Positions 1-7,487 of a DNA stretch of 26,348 bases are shown piece by piece (position 1 is the stretch's first letter; each line of letters opens with the position of its first letter). Position numbers and translations under genes: made by a program. The notes under the pieces are model-generated. The model saw only the letters and a list, made by a program, of their open reading frames with translations, searched no databases and was not told the DNA's origin. The stretch spans positions 1-26,348 of IMG/VR virus record IMGVR_UViG_3300017613_000224. One strand, written 5' to 3'. This stretch comes from a virus.

Positions 1-1140
1 AATGGTTCTTCAGCCGTTTGCATAACAAGCGTTTCAGCAGTTACTCTGAACACCAACTTTGAAGTTTATATTACTGATGAAGAAACTGATACTATCATTG
101 ACACATTAGACAGTTCAGATGGTTATTTCAATTTTCAAGATGGTTATTTCACTGCTTCAATAGATTGGGAAACAAGGGCAATACCTGAAGGCTGTTATTC
201 AATAGGCGTGTTTGACCCTTGTCCATGTAGTCAGGGCGGCATCATTGCCTTAGATTTTAAAACAGGCGTTCACAACTGGACTGTTGGAACGAATTGGACA
301 CTTAGCGGAAACGGATCTGCTGACTTCAGTGGTTCAACATCTTCTGAAAGCAATCTTGATCATGTGCTTTGTGCAGATACAACATACACTGTGACATACA
401 CATTGAAGTACTTGACAGGAAACGGTGAATTCAGGGTGCGTCTTGGTTCAACACTTGGCACGCTTCGCACTGCTGATGGCATATATACAGAAGACATCAC
501 AGCAAATTCAACAGGTTTCTTCATGCGTGGAAGTTCATCAAGTGGTGCAGCTACATTCAGCATTCAAGAAATGTCAATTGAAATTGCAGACAAGACAGCA
601 ACCTATTCATCAAATACCATCTATGTGAACAACGCTGATTTCGGTTGTAAGACATACAATCTTGCATTGTGTAATGACCATGATGGTTTAGGCTTTGGCT
701 TTGCGAATACAGGCTTCAGACCTAATTTCAGAATTGATTGTTCATTGTCAAGAGGTCAGAAGGTAGGTGACCGACAAGCGTATAACTATTCAAACGGAAT
801 TAAGAAAACAACGTGGTCAACGGCTCGGATTGGGCGTGAATTGGGTGGTGACTTTCCTAGTCACTTGATTTATTTCATGATGCTGACACCTGATGCTGAC
901 CATTTCTATGTTGATGATGTTGAGTATTTCGTTGAAGATGATGAATTTCCGACACCTTCATGGGATGATAACGCACATCAAGGCGGTTTCACATTGAATA
1001 TAAGTGAGAAACAACAACTGATTGAAAATAGAAGATTGACAAGCGTTTCAGTTGGTTGTTTACCTGATGGCAATCCTATTGGAAGCAGCGCAACAATCGG
1101 CATTGCAGATGAACAAGGCAGACAAATAACGGATGGCTAA
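1..1140 (+). CDS. Tail/fibre-type structural protein, 5'-truncated
   Basis: The frame is open from base 1 to the TAA at 1138-1140, so only the C-terminal 379 codons are present and the start lies upstream. An internal ATG or GTG start is possible but unlikely because the reading is continuous. The protein is rich in Thr, Ser, Gly and Asn with alternating hydrophobic residues, as in beta-sandwich fibre or carbohydrate-binding modules. One segment (CADTTYTVTYTLKY, about codons 123-136) looks like a jelly-roll carbohydrate-binding-type strand pattern. Paired Cys residues (CPCS) occur near codon 75. There is no signal peptide or membrane segment in the visible part. It precedes another small structural gene and a terminator, so it ends a late tail operon. 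Role as a distal tail or host-recognition protein is inferred from composition and position; no catalytic motif was seen. Confidence 0.6.
   Translation, partial: NGSSAVCITSVSAVTLNTNFEVYITDEETDTIIDTLDSSDGYFNFQDGYFTASIDWETRAIPEGCYSIGVFDPCPCSQGGIIALDFKTGVHNWTVGTNWTLSGNGSADFSGSTSSESNLDHVLCADTTYTVTYTLKYLTGNGEFRVRLGSTLGTLRTADGIYTEDITANSTGFFMRGSSSSGAATFSIQEMSIEIADKTATYSSNTIYVNNADFGCKTYNLALCNDHDGLGFGFANTGFRPNFRIDCSLSRGQKVGDRQAYNYSNGIKKTTWSTARIGRELGGDFPSHLIYFMMLTPDADHFYVDDVEYFVEDDEFPTPSWDDNAHQGGFTLNISEKQQLIENRRLTSVSVGCLPDGNPIGSSATIGIADEQGRQITDG
118..159 (+). repeat. Two-copy 21-base tandem repeat inside the fibre gene
   Basis: The 13-mer GATGGTTATTTCA occurs at 118-130 and again at 139-151, a period of 21 bases. 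It encodes a repeated Asp-Gly-Tyr-Phe in frame. It is most likely a small duplication within a beta-structured protein and has no obvious regulatory meaning. Confidence 0.6.
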
Positions 1141-1161
1141 TATCACATGGCTTTTAATATT

Positions 1162-1169
1162 TAACTTTA
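1162..1169 (+). promoter_or_regulatory. Promoter-like box TAACTTTA just before 1175 ATG
   Basis: TAACTTTA followed by C fits the Bacteroidota -7 element TAnnTTTG at seven of eight positions and matches the TTTAC form seen elsewhere in this window. It ends 5 bases before the ATG at 1175. No TTG at -33 is visible, so this may be weak or fortuitous. Confidence 0.35.
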
Positions 1170-1174
1170 CAATT

Positions 1175-1705
1175 ATGGCAACAAATCAATTTTCAGATTA
1201 TCCAGTAGCAGGTTCAGCAGATTATGCAGATGGAACAACATTTTTAATTCAGAATGAAGATGGTGAAACCAAGTTGGCTGATTTAGAGAACTTGAAAAGC
1301 ACGTTCTTTTGTGAAACGCTATGCACAACGGTAACAATAACATCGGCCGAAGTGTTAGCACTTAATTCATCACCTCTTGAAATAATAGCAGCACAAGGTG
1401 CAGGAACAGCCATCCAATTGATTGGGGCTGTTCTAAAGGTTGATTTTAATTCGGCAGCTTATGCATCAGCAACAACGCCATATTTGGGAACGCTCACTTC
1501 ATATGATGATGGAATGCAATTCAACGCATTCTTAGCCGCTTTGTCAACAACAATGGCTTATGGTGCATTTGTAGATGCCGCACCATCAGCAGGGGCAGAC
1601 ATTATTGAAAATGAAAGCATTGTTCTTGGAACAGCAGCAGCAGACCCAACGGGCGGTGATAGTGACTTGCAAATTTGGGTGTATTACCGAATAATTGCAG
1701 TTTGA
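1175..1705 (+). CDS. Small phage structural protein (fibre/decoration-like)
   Basis: This 176-residue protein begins MATNQFSDYPVAGSADYA, a Gly/Ala/Asp-rich N-terminus typical of virion attachment segments. The middle has a run with the pattern TITSAEVLALNSSPLEII, and the C-terminus ends in a beta-strand-like stretch with Val-Tyr-Tyr-Arg. I recall this start-and-end pattern from adhesin-like tail proteins of Bacteroidota phages, but that is from memory. An in-frame ATG at 1133 would overlap the upstream gene by 8 bases. I prefer 1175 because the extra 14 residues are hydrophobic and unlike the rest, and because a promoter-like box sits just upstream of 1175. It is the last gene before the terminator at 1728. 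Exact function unknown. Confidence 0.65.
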   Translation: MATNQFSDYPVAGSADYADGTTFLIQNEDGETKLADLENLKSTFFCETLCTTVTITSAEVLALNSSPLEIIAAQGAGTAIQLIGAVLKVDFNSAAYASATTPYLGTLTSYDDGMQFNAFLAALSTTMAYGAFVDAAPSAGADIIENESIVLGTAAADPTGGDSDLQIWVYYRIIAV

Positions 1706-1727
1706 CAAAACCAACATATTGATTGAC

Positions 1728-1760
1728 AGCCCTGAATTTAATTGTTCGGGGCTTGTTATT
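1728..1760 (+). terminator. Rho-independent-like terminator after the tail operon
   Basis: AGCCCTGAA (1728-1736) pairs with TTCGGGGCT (1745-1753), nine base pairs with one G-T wobble and an 8-base loop. A T-rich tail (TGTTATTTATA) follows. It lies 23 bases after the stop of the preceding gene and just ahead of the next promoter. Confidence 0.7.
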
Positions 1761-1789
1761 TATATATATATGTTTAGTAAGTTTACACC
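1753..1789 (+). promoter_or_regulatory. Promoter for the 1790 head operon
   Basis: TTG at 1753-1755 lies 22 bases before TAAGTTTACACC at 1778-1789. This fits the TTG-N17-23-TAnnTTTG layout known for flavobacterial promoters and the TTTACACC motif repeated in this window. A second possible box, TATGTTTA at 1769-1776, is less well spaced. The ATG at 1790 follows directly, so transcription would start at or next to the start codon. Confidence 0.55.
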
Positions 1790-2005
1790 ATGCAAAAGAA
1801 TGGACAAGTAATAGTATTGACAGATAAGAACGGAAATCATGAAGCATGGGGTTCACTGGTTGAACTATGCAAGGAGCATGTATTAAGCCACAACTATCTG
1901 AAGAAAAAGAAATATCCCTTTGATTATCGGGGTGTGAAGTTTGAACGGTTAAAGTTCAGGCAGAAACCTGATGTTGGTCATGTTACCTTTGAGGTTAAGA
2001 AATGA
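1790..2005 (+). CDS. Small basic protein, possible DNA-binding helix-turn-helix
   Basis: A 71-residue Lys-rich protein. Residues about 20-40 (WGSLVELCKEH then HNYLKKKKYPF) look like two helices of a helix-turn-helix, followed by beta strands (DYRGVKFERLKF). This resembles small DNA-binding modules of the NUMOD/intron-endonuclease type, but the similarity is weak. It is the first gene after the promoter at 1753 and overlaps the next gene by ATGA at 2002-2005, implying coupled translation. There is no signal peptide or membrane helix. A regulator or packaging-associated protein is possible; function unknown. Confidence 0.6.
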   Translation: MQKNGQVIVLTDKNGNHEAWGSLVELCKEHVLSHNYLKKKKYPFDYRGVKFERLKFRQKPDVGHVTFEVKK

Positions 2006-2199
2006 AAAAGAATGAACCTATTTCTGATGGGAAAGTTCATGAAGCAATTCCTATCAGAAGCAACGAATATCAAGAGCCAATTGGGGAAAGTGAAAATGAA
2101 ATGGTAATTCCAAGTTCATTTACGGTTTGCTCAACAGATGACTTGGCTGATAGAATGGTAAAAGATGTTTGGGCTTATCATGAAAGTAGAAAGAAATGA
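2002..2199 (+). CDS. Hypothetical small protein in the head operon
   Basis: Sixty-five residues, acidic in the middle and with a short amphipathic C-terminus (LADRMVKDVWAYHESRKK). No Cys pair, signal peptide or membrane segment is seen. It overlaps both neighbours by ATGA (2002-2005 and 2196-2199), which strongly supports it as a real gene translated together with the MuF-like gene. Function not recognised. Confidence 0.65.
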   Translation: MKKNEPISDGKVHEAIPIRSNEYQEPIGESENEMVIPSSFTVCSTDDLADRMVKDVWAYHESRKK

Positions 2200-3824
2200 G
2201 CATTATCAGTGACAAAGTAGAAGCATTGACAACCGTACCTGATGAATGGGCGGCTGCAATATTTGACTTTCAACCAAAGCTGTTGAACCGTTTAACGAAA
2301 CTTTCATCAGAACTTACTTTGACCAGTGAAGGGTTGATTGAAATGACTGCACAAAATCTGACAAGGATTGAAGCAATCATGGCTGACCTGAAACAATTCA
2401 TGACTTCAGGTGAATACCGTTCAATGGTTCAAAAGTTAGATCAACAATTTATTCAGCAGCAGGTTAATACAGTAGCATATTTTGAAAGTTCATTTGGCTC
2501 TGCACCTGCAACATCATTTGCATCTACTCTTTACAATGTCAACAGGGTTAAAATGCTTGAAACCGTTATTGGTGATGCAGGTCTTGATGCCTTATTGTAT
2601 TCATCAGTTCGTGATACTTTACTGGATGGCGTTGCTTCAGGTGCTTCATATTCTGATATGATTGACAACCTTGAATTGATTAGTGTAGGGCGTGACGATT
2701 TAGAAGGCCGTTTGATGCGTTATTCAAGGCAATTGGTATCTGATACCCTTGCAACAACAGATAGGCAATTCACGCAGATAATAGGCAATGAATTGGGGCT
2801 TGAATGGTATAGGTACGTTGGCGGTAAAATGAAAACAACACGTTGCTTCTGTAATGAACGCAATCAGGGTTATTACCATCATAATGAAGTTCGGGCATGG
2901 GGTGCAGGAAGTAAAAAGGCAATCGGTCAATGCTATGATAAGAAATACACTTGGCAAGGAAGGTTCAGAGGCACAAACGAAGAAAACATATTTGGTTGGG
3001 TTGGCGGTTACAATTGCCAACATTCTCTATTGCCAATATCAGAATTTGATGTTCCTCAAAAGGATGCTGAAAGAGCCGTTTCTTTGGGATATTACAAACC
3101 GACCAAGACAGCGAAAGAACACTTTGGATTTGATGGTGCTTCAGGTTCATCAGCAACTTCATCGAATGTTAAAACATCATATCAGAGCAAAGCAATAATT
3201 GAGCAGGAAATAAAAAAGATTGTTCCTGATGCAAATCTTACTGGATGGAGTGTTTCTCAAAGCTCAACGATGCTTGACACACTGCAAACAATTCCTGCTG
3301 TTGGGCGGCCAAATTTTGTAGGTTCAGGCGCGCAATTTGCAAAAGCAATGGGTAGGCCGTTAGGCAGAAAAGCTAATCAATGGTATGGTGTAGCCAATAC
3401 TACACAGGATTATTCTTTTGCTAAGAAAGCAACAGTAACAACAAGGGGTGTTGGCATAAACGTTAGGCAATTCAAAAATGTAGATGACATTACCAACGCA
3501 AAAATATCAGCACAAGCAAGGTATAAATCAAAAACGGGTAGAAATTATTTTTACAACACTGATGGCAGATTGACACATTTTCATGAAACAGGTCACATAT
3601 TTGACCAAAGATTTGGCAAAGGCAGCGAATGGAAAAGTAAGGTGAATAAATGGAGAAGTGAGCAGCCTTATGATATACTTAAATCTGATAATGAAGCATG
3701 GGCTGAAGCATGGGCGGATTATTTCGGAAACGGTTCAAAAAGAATACCTGATTACGTGAAAACATATATTGAAGAAAGGTTGGTATTAGCAGAAAGCATT
3801 GGTAATAGATTTGATAATTTATAA
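2196..3824 (+). CDS. MuF-like head protein with C-terminal HExxH metallopeptidase domain
   Basis: This 542-residue protein starts with long helices (1-200), then a segment resembling the MuF/SPP1 gp7 minor head protein fold with Cys at 217, 219 and 274 and a conserved-looking GGYNCQHSLLPIS. After a Ser/Thr-rich linker (about 300-330) comes a second domain. It holds HETGH at residues 463-467, the HExxH zinc signature, followed by E500 and E504 in NEAWAEAWADYF, a suitable third ligand as in gluzincins such as the anthrax lethal-factor-like family. MuF proteins are minor capsid components that can be delivered with DNA, and MuF fusions to toxin domains are known from temperate phages. Here the second domain could process virion proteins or act in the host cell; both are inference. 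ATGA overlap with 2002. Confidence 0.75.
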   Translation: MSIISDKVEALTTVPDEWAAAIFDFQPKLLNRLTKLSSELTLTSEGLIEMTAQNLTRIEAIMADLKQFMTSGEYRSMVQKLDQQFIQQQVNTVAYFESSFGSAPATSFASTLYNVNRVKMLETVIGDAGLDALLYSSVRDTLLDGVASGASYSDMIDNLELISVGRDDLEGRLMRYSRQLVSDTLATTDRQFTQIIGNELGLEWYRYVGGKMKTTRCFCNERNQGYYHHNEVRAWGAGSKKAIGQCYDKKYTWQGRFRGTNEENIFGWVGGYNCQHSLLPISEFDVPQKDAERAVSLGYYKPTKTAKEHFGFDGASGSSATSSNVKTSYQSKAIIEQEIKKIVPDANLTGWSVSQSSTMLDTLQTIPAVGRPNFVGSGAQFAKAMGRPLGRKANQWYGVANTTQDYSFAKKATVTTRGVGINVRQFKNVDDITNAKISAQARYKSKTGRNYFYNTDGRLTHFHETGHIFDQRFGKGSEWKSKVNKWRSEQPYDILKSDNEAWAEAWADYFGNGSKRIPDYVKTYIEERLVLAESIGNRFDNL

Positions 3825-3825
3825 T

Positions 3826-4008
3826 ATGGAAGCAAATTTAATTTGTGTGAATTGTAAGCACTTTGAAGGCAAATCATTTAGTTGTAAGGCTTACCCAAAC
3901 GGCATTGATAATGATGACATCATTTCAGGTGAAAGCGACCACAGCAAAATAATGTCAGATCAACAGTCTGAAGTAGTGTTTGAAGCAATTGAAGCAGATG
4001 AAGATTAG
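3826..4008 (+). CDS. Small CxxC protein next to MuF gene
   Basis: Sixty residues; start chosen at 3826, two bases after the upstream stop, because the longer reading would start inside the MuF-like gene. The N-terminus has Cys at 6, 9 and 18 (CVNCKHFEGKSFSC) followed by a Pro-Asn-Gly-Ile turn and an acidic tail. I recall similarly patterned short Cys proteins just downstream of portal/minor head genes in many phages, where they are usually left as hypothetical. It overlaps the next gene by 11 bases. Possible zinc-binding structural protein. Confidence 0.65.
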   Translation: MEANLICVNCKHFEGKSFSCKAYPNGIDNDDIISGESDHSKIMSDQQSEVVFEAIEADED

Positions 4009-4675
4009 CATGATTACAGGCGTTTGGAAACGACCTGAAGTTTTCAAGATGTTTGCAAAGGGCGTTCATCATTTAAACGCTGAAATCAATGTGATTGTTG
4101 CAGGTTCAGAGGGTGACAAATCAAGAAAGATGGTTGAGGCTGAAGGTTTCCAGTATATCGAAATACCAAACCAACCGTTGGCATTGAAGATGAACACAAC
4201 AGCATTGGCAGCCGTTGACAGTGATTACACTATTTGTATGGGTTCTGATGATATTCTTTCACCTGAATTATTTGACCATTATCTGCATTGGATGGGTAGG
4301 GGCTATGACTTCATCGGTTGTCAGGACTTCTATTTTTATGACATCAAAAGCGGTAAATCAGCCTATTGGGGCGGTTATCGGGATAGAAGGCGCAGGATGC
4401 ACACAGCAGGTGCAGGAAGGTGTATTTCAAAGCGTTTAATGGATAGATGGGGTTGGAGGCCGTGGAAAGTTGGCGATGATGCTATGCTTGACAATTCAAT
4501 GCAAGGAAACATCAGAGGCAAACAGCGTATTGTGAACCTGAAGAAAGAGGGCTTGTTTGCTTTGGATATTAAAAGCCCAACCAACATGACACCCTTTAAA
4601 CTTTGGGATAACACAAGATTTATTGACAGCGATATTATCAAACAACAATTCAACTATCTATTTGAAAAAGCGTAA
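3998..4675 (+). CDS. GT-A-fold glycosyltransferase (family 2-like)
   Basis: The 225-residue product begins MKISMITGVWKRPEV, a typical nucleotide-sugar-binding strand-turn of GT2 enzymes. It has Asp-Asp at 84-85 in MGSDDIL, matching the metal/nucleotide-binding DXD-type site. The C-terminal half has a Trp/Gly/Arg-rich acceptor-type region and a KVGDDAML motif (around 156-163) that may be the catalytic base. There is no membrane helix, so it should be cytoplasmic. The start at ATG 3998 overlaps the Cys protein by 11 bases; a TTG at 3980 or ATG at 4010 are alternatives. It opens a run of four sugar-modification-type genes. It probably transfers a sugar to a glycan, lipid or virion protein; substrate unknown. 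Confidence 0.75.
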   Translation: MKISMITGVWKRPEVFKMFAKGVHHLNAEINVIVAGSEGDKSRKMVEAEGFQYIEIPNQPLALKMNTTALAAVDSDYTICMGSDDILSPELFDHYLHWMGRGYDFIGCQDFYFYDIKSGKSAYWGGYRDRRRRMHTAGAGRCISKRLMDRWGWRPWKVGDDAMLDNSMQGNIRGKQRIVNLKKEGLFALDIKSPTNMTPFKLWDNTRFIDSDIIKQQFNYLFEKA

Positions 4676-5998
4676 ATGTGCGGAATAGCAGCAGTTATAA
4701 ATGGAACAGTCGGTGAAGCTCAATCAATGGCTCATGCCATCAGAAGGCGTGGCATCAACACCAAAACAACTGTTCTGAATGAATTGACCGTTTCGTTTGT
4801 TCATTTGCCTATTGTAGATGATATTCCACAACCTGCAACATCAGGTGAAACAACTGTTTGGTTGAATGGCTTTATAAGCAACTGGAAAGAACTTTGTAAA
4901 AAGTACGATGTCAAAGCAAAGAATGACACTGAATATCTTGCGTGGCATCTGAATAACAAGAAACCCAAAAGCGAATTAAACGGCTTCTTTGCCGTTATCT
5001 ATTACAACGGGGCTGTTCATACATTCACAGATAGATATGGCATCAAACAGCTTTACAAGTACAAGTACAGAGGCACAACATATATCTGTTCAGAGGTAAA
5101 AGGATTGAAAGCGGTTATTGACCTGAAGATTGATTTTGATGCGATGGCTGATTGGGAATACAGTCTTGGCGTAATGACTGACCACACAATTTATCAGGGC
5201 GTTGAAAGGGTTGAATGTTTGCCTTTTGTGAAGCCTGAAAAGTTGGTTGAAGGTCAGATTGATTATTACACAGCACAGGTTGAATTGAAAAGACTTTGGC
5301 AACAATCGATTGAAAGAAATAAGTACATGGATGCAGGTGTTTATTTATCAGGTGGCATTGATAGTGGTTTGATTGTGCGTTCATTGGGGTGCTATAGTTT
5401 TTCAGTTGATTACCTGAATGAAAAAAGTGAAATTGACAACATCAAACTGAATACAGCAGGAAATCACTATACACTGATTTGTAATGATTTTACCGAAAGT
5501 CATTACCCTGAAGAAACATTGTTTGCCCTTGATGATTTCAAGGTTGGTTCATGTTATACCAATTTTGCAATTGCTGAACTTGCTTCTAAATTCTGCAAAG
5601 TGATGTATTCAGGTGCAGGAGGTGATGAAGTCTTTAACGGTTACACGCACAGATATGATAAACCTATCAATCAGGTCATTAAACGCACACAGAGCGAAGA
5701 ACGGCGTGAATATGACATAACACACAAAGAATATGATTGGAGGTACTTAAAAGGGATATTGGTTGTTGAAGATAGAATGAGTGGTTTTCATACAATGGAA
5801 ACACGCTATCCTTTACTGGACAATGATTTTGTTGATTTTGCTTTGTCGTTACCTGATGAATATTTGAACAACAAACGTATCTTGAAAGATATTTCAGGGC
5901 TTCATCCTGATGTTATCAATGGAAAGAAACGGGGCTTTTCAAATCCTCACTTCACCAATGATGAATGGGTTGAATTTTGTAAAGAAAGTATTGAATGA
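4676..5998 (+). CDS. AsnB-like glutamine-dependent amidotransferase
   Basis: The protein begins MCGI, so Cys2 becomes the N-terminal nucleophile of a class II glutamine amidotransferase after Met removal. Residues 225-231 read SGGIDSG, the PP-loop ATP-pyrophosphatase signature, and GGDE lies at 315-318, both hallmarks of asparagine synthetase B. At 440 residues it is shorter than typical bacterial AsnB (about 500-640) but both domains look complete. AsnB uses Gln and ATP to amidate Asp. AsnB-like enzymes in O-antigen loci (for example WbpS) instead amidate sugar carboxylates. Sitting between a glycosyltransferase and an acyltransferase, a sugar-amidating role is plausible; making Asn for virion protein synthesis is the alternative. 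Start abuts the upstream stop; overlaps 5995 by ATGA. Confidence 0.88.
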   Translation: MCGIAAVINGTVGEAQSMAHAIRRRGINTKTTVLNELTVSFVHLPIVDDIPQPATSGETTVWLNGFISNWKELCKKYDVKAKNDTEYLAWHLNNKKPKSELNGFFAVIYYNGAVHTFTDRYGIKQLYKYKYRGTTYICSEVKGLKAVIDLKIDFDAMADWEYSLGVMTDHTIYQGVERVECLPFVKPEKLVEGQIDYYTAQVELKRLWQQSIERNKYMDAGVYLSGGIDSGLIVRSLGCYSFSVDYLNEKSEIDNIKLNTAGNHYTLICNDFTESHYPEETLFALDDFKVGSCYTNFAIAELASKFCKVMYSGAGGDEVFNGYTHRYDKPINQVIKRTQSEERREYDITHKEYDWRYLKGILVVEDRMSGFHTMETRYPLLDNDFVDFALSLPDEYLNNKRILKDISGLHPDVINGKKRGFSNPHFTNDEWVEFCKESIE

Positions 5999-6129
5999 TA
6001 ACACCATTGAACAAGTCACAACAACCTTTGAGCCGTTGGAGATTTACCATTGATGGCAAGACAAAACATCTATTTGCTTTGAACAGAAAACACGCTGAAC
6101 AGAAGGCTAAAAAGAACGGTTGGATATGA
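5995..6129 (+). CDS. Small basic protein (44 aa)
   Basis: This short gene is supported by ATGA overlaps with both the amidotransferase (5995-5998) and the acyltransferase (6126-6129). The product is Lys/Arg/Gln-rich: a strand-like part (RWRFTIDGKTKHLFA) followed by a helix (NRKHAEQKAKKNGW). The strand-then-helix order recalls a small AP2/integrase N-terminal-type DNA-binding fold, but it is too short to be sure. Function unknown. Confidence 0.5.
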   Translation: MITPLNKSQQPLSRWRFTIDGKTKHLFALNRKHAEQKAKKNGWI

Positions 6130-6662
6130 CAAGCGAAGAACTTTATTCTGATGAATTTATCAACCTGAATGGCAACTACATTCACAAGACTGCAATCATT
6201 TATTCAAACGTTGAAATTGGCAAAGGGAATATCATCAGAGCCAACACGGTCATTGGTTCAAATGGCGAAATGCGAAAGCCTAAAGATTACGAAGGCACAA
6301 ACATTGACTTTCAGAAGTCATTCAAAGGGCGTGTGATAATAGGCAGCCACAATGTAATTTCTGAACACGTTACAATTCAAAGGCCGTATGATGAAAACGC
6401 TGCTACCTACATTGGAAGCAACAACATAATCATGGCGCATTCGCACATTGGTCATGATGCCATCATTGCTGATGATTGTGAAATCTGTACTGGAGTAATT
6501 ATTGGCGGTTATTCAATCATAAAAAGTCATGTGAAGTTGAAGTTGGGCGTAACCGTTCGCAATCGCTTAACCATTGGCAGGGGTGCTTTGGTTGGTCTTG
6601 GCGGTGTAGTTGTCAAGGATGTTGAAGATGGTGAAGTTGTTTATGGAAATCCTGCTAAATAA
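6126..6662 (+). CDS. Left-handed beta-helix acyltransferase (LpxA-like)
   Basis: The 178-residue protein shows hexapeptide repeats from about residue 17 (IHKTAIIYSNVEIGKGNII) onward, the left-handed parallel beta-helix of sugar acyltransferases. MAHSHIGHD at 103-111 matches the LpxA region holding the catalytic His. The C-terminus VVYGNPAK is the usual end of this family. LpxA makes the first acyl-transfer step of lipid A; shorter relatives N- or O-acetylate nucleotide sugars. It lacks the LpxA C-terminal helical domain (LpxA is about 260 residues), so I favour a sugar acyl/acetyltransferase acting on the product of the neighbouring genes. The start at ATG 6126 gives an ATGA overlap; the TTG two codons upstream is less likely. 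Confidence 0.82.
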   Translation: MTSEELYSDEFINLNGNYIHKTAIIYSNVEIGKGNIIRANTVIGSNGEMRKPKDYEGTNIDFQKSFKGRVIIGSHNVISEHVTIQRPYDENAATYIGSNNIIMAHSHIGHDAIIADDCEICTGVIIGGYSIIKSHVKLKLGVTVRNRLTIGRGALVGLGGVVVKDVEDGEVVYGNPAK

Positions 6663-6795
6663 TATTTTCATCTTGAAAGATGTATTCAACAACCTGATGA
6701 AGCAGTTTACACAGCCAAATATGATGTTGAAACCCATTCTCAATAATGAATTGGTCAACCTTTTCTTTATTGTTCATTCAATAAAAATAGCATGA
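6643..6795 (+). CDS. Possible small hydrophobic protein (50 aa)
   Basis: A reading frame starting at ATG 6643, inside the end of the acyltransferase gene, runs to a TGA that forms an ATGA overlap with the next gene at 6792-6795. It fills the otherwise empty 130 bases. The product is hydrophobic in parts (MEILLNNIFILKDVF and NLFFIVHSIKIA) and could touch a membrane. A shorter start at 6697 is possible. It may equally be leftover spacer. Confidence 0.35.
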   Translation: MEILLNNIFILKDVFNNLMKQFTQPNMMLKPILNNELVNLFFIVHSIKIA

Positions 6796-7424
6796 AAACC
6801 ATCATTGGAATAACATGGATTGCAAGATTGCGTGAATACTTTCCTAAGTCTATAAAGACCGTTGACCATTCTGATGTTATAATCTATCCTGATGGTCAGG
6901 AGTTCAAATTTCCAACACCTTTTCAAGTTAAAAACTTAGGTGAAAACGTTGGTTGTTTCAAACACTATTACAGGGTTTTAGAAGATTTATGTAACACTGA
7001 TGCAGATGTTGTTGGTGTGTTCGCTGATGATATTCTGTACAAGAAAGGTTGGATTGATAAGGCGGTTGAAAAGCTGCAAGATGAAAGCGTTGGTTTTGTT
7101 GCCTGTTACACGCCAAAAGGATTAGCAATCAGAAACAAGTTCAAAGGCGGTTGGAATGAGATCAATGGCGGTTTTGCATCCAGTTGGGGCGGTGGTTACT
7201 TAATGCGTAAAGAAGTAGCAGCGCAAGTATTGACCCATCATTTTATATTAGACCATTTAGAGAATTACAGTAAGAACCAACAAATTGATCATGCTGTACC
7301 TGAAGCAATTCATCAAATGGGATTGCGGCAACTGTTTCACGTTCCAAGTTTCATTGACCATATTGGATTGAAATCAACGATTGGTCATAAACATCAAAGT
7401 TGGGATAGGGGCGTTGGTTGGTGA
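6792..7424 (+). CDS. GT-A-like glycosyltransferase
   Basis: A 210-residue protein starting MKTIIGITWIAR, with Asp-Asp at 79-80 in VFADDILY, the probable metal/nucleotide-sugar site. A Gly/Trp-rich segment (GGFASSWGGGYLMRKE, about 126-141) resembles the acceptor-loop region of GT2 enzymes. Near the C-terminus, PSFIDHIGLKSTIGH resembles the conserved His-Ile-Gly-x-x-Ser end of several small glycosyltransferases. It differs from the 3998 enzyme enough to suggest a different donor or acceptor. There is no membrane segment. It ends the sugar island; the next gene has its own promoter-like boxes. Substrate unknown; assignment from motifs only. Confidence 0.68.
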   Translation: MKTIIGITWIARLREYFPKSIKTVDHSDVIIYPDGQEFKFPTPFQVKNLGENVGCFKHYYRVLEDLCNTDADVVGVFADDILYKKGWIDKAVEKLQDESVGFVACYTPKGLAIRNKFKGGWNEINGGFASSWGGGYLMRKEVAAQVLTHHFILDHLENYSKNQQIDHAVPEAIHQMGLRQLFHVPSFIDHIGLKSTIGHKHQSWDRGVGW

Positions 7425-7450
7425 ATTAGAAAAACCCTTGCATTTTGCCT

Positions 7451-7482
7451 TATATTTACTTAATTCAAAACGCTTAACTTTG
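7451..7482 (+). promoter_or_regulatory. Promoter-like boxes upstream of portal operon
   Basis: TATATTTACTT at 7451-7461 resembles the window's repeated TAtnTTTAC motif, and TAACTTTG at 7475-7482 is an exact TAnnTTTG -7 box ending 5 bases before the ATG at 7488. No well-spaced TTG is visible for either. This is the only sizeable gap between the sugar island and the portal genes. Confidence 0.5.
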
Positions 7483-7487
7483 CAGGT

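Noticed and set aside
360-563. Minus-strand open frames opposite structural and replication genes
   Set aside because: They lie entirely opposite well-supported + strand genes, have low-complexity compositions, no promoters and no coupling.
4676-5998. Simple asparagine synthetase serving host metabolism only
   Set aside because: Motifs allow it, but the neighbours are sugar-modifying enzymes, so I did not assign asparagine synthesis as the sole role.
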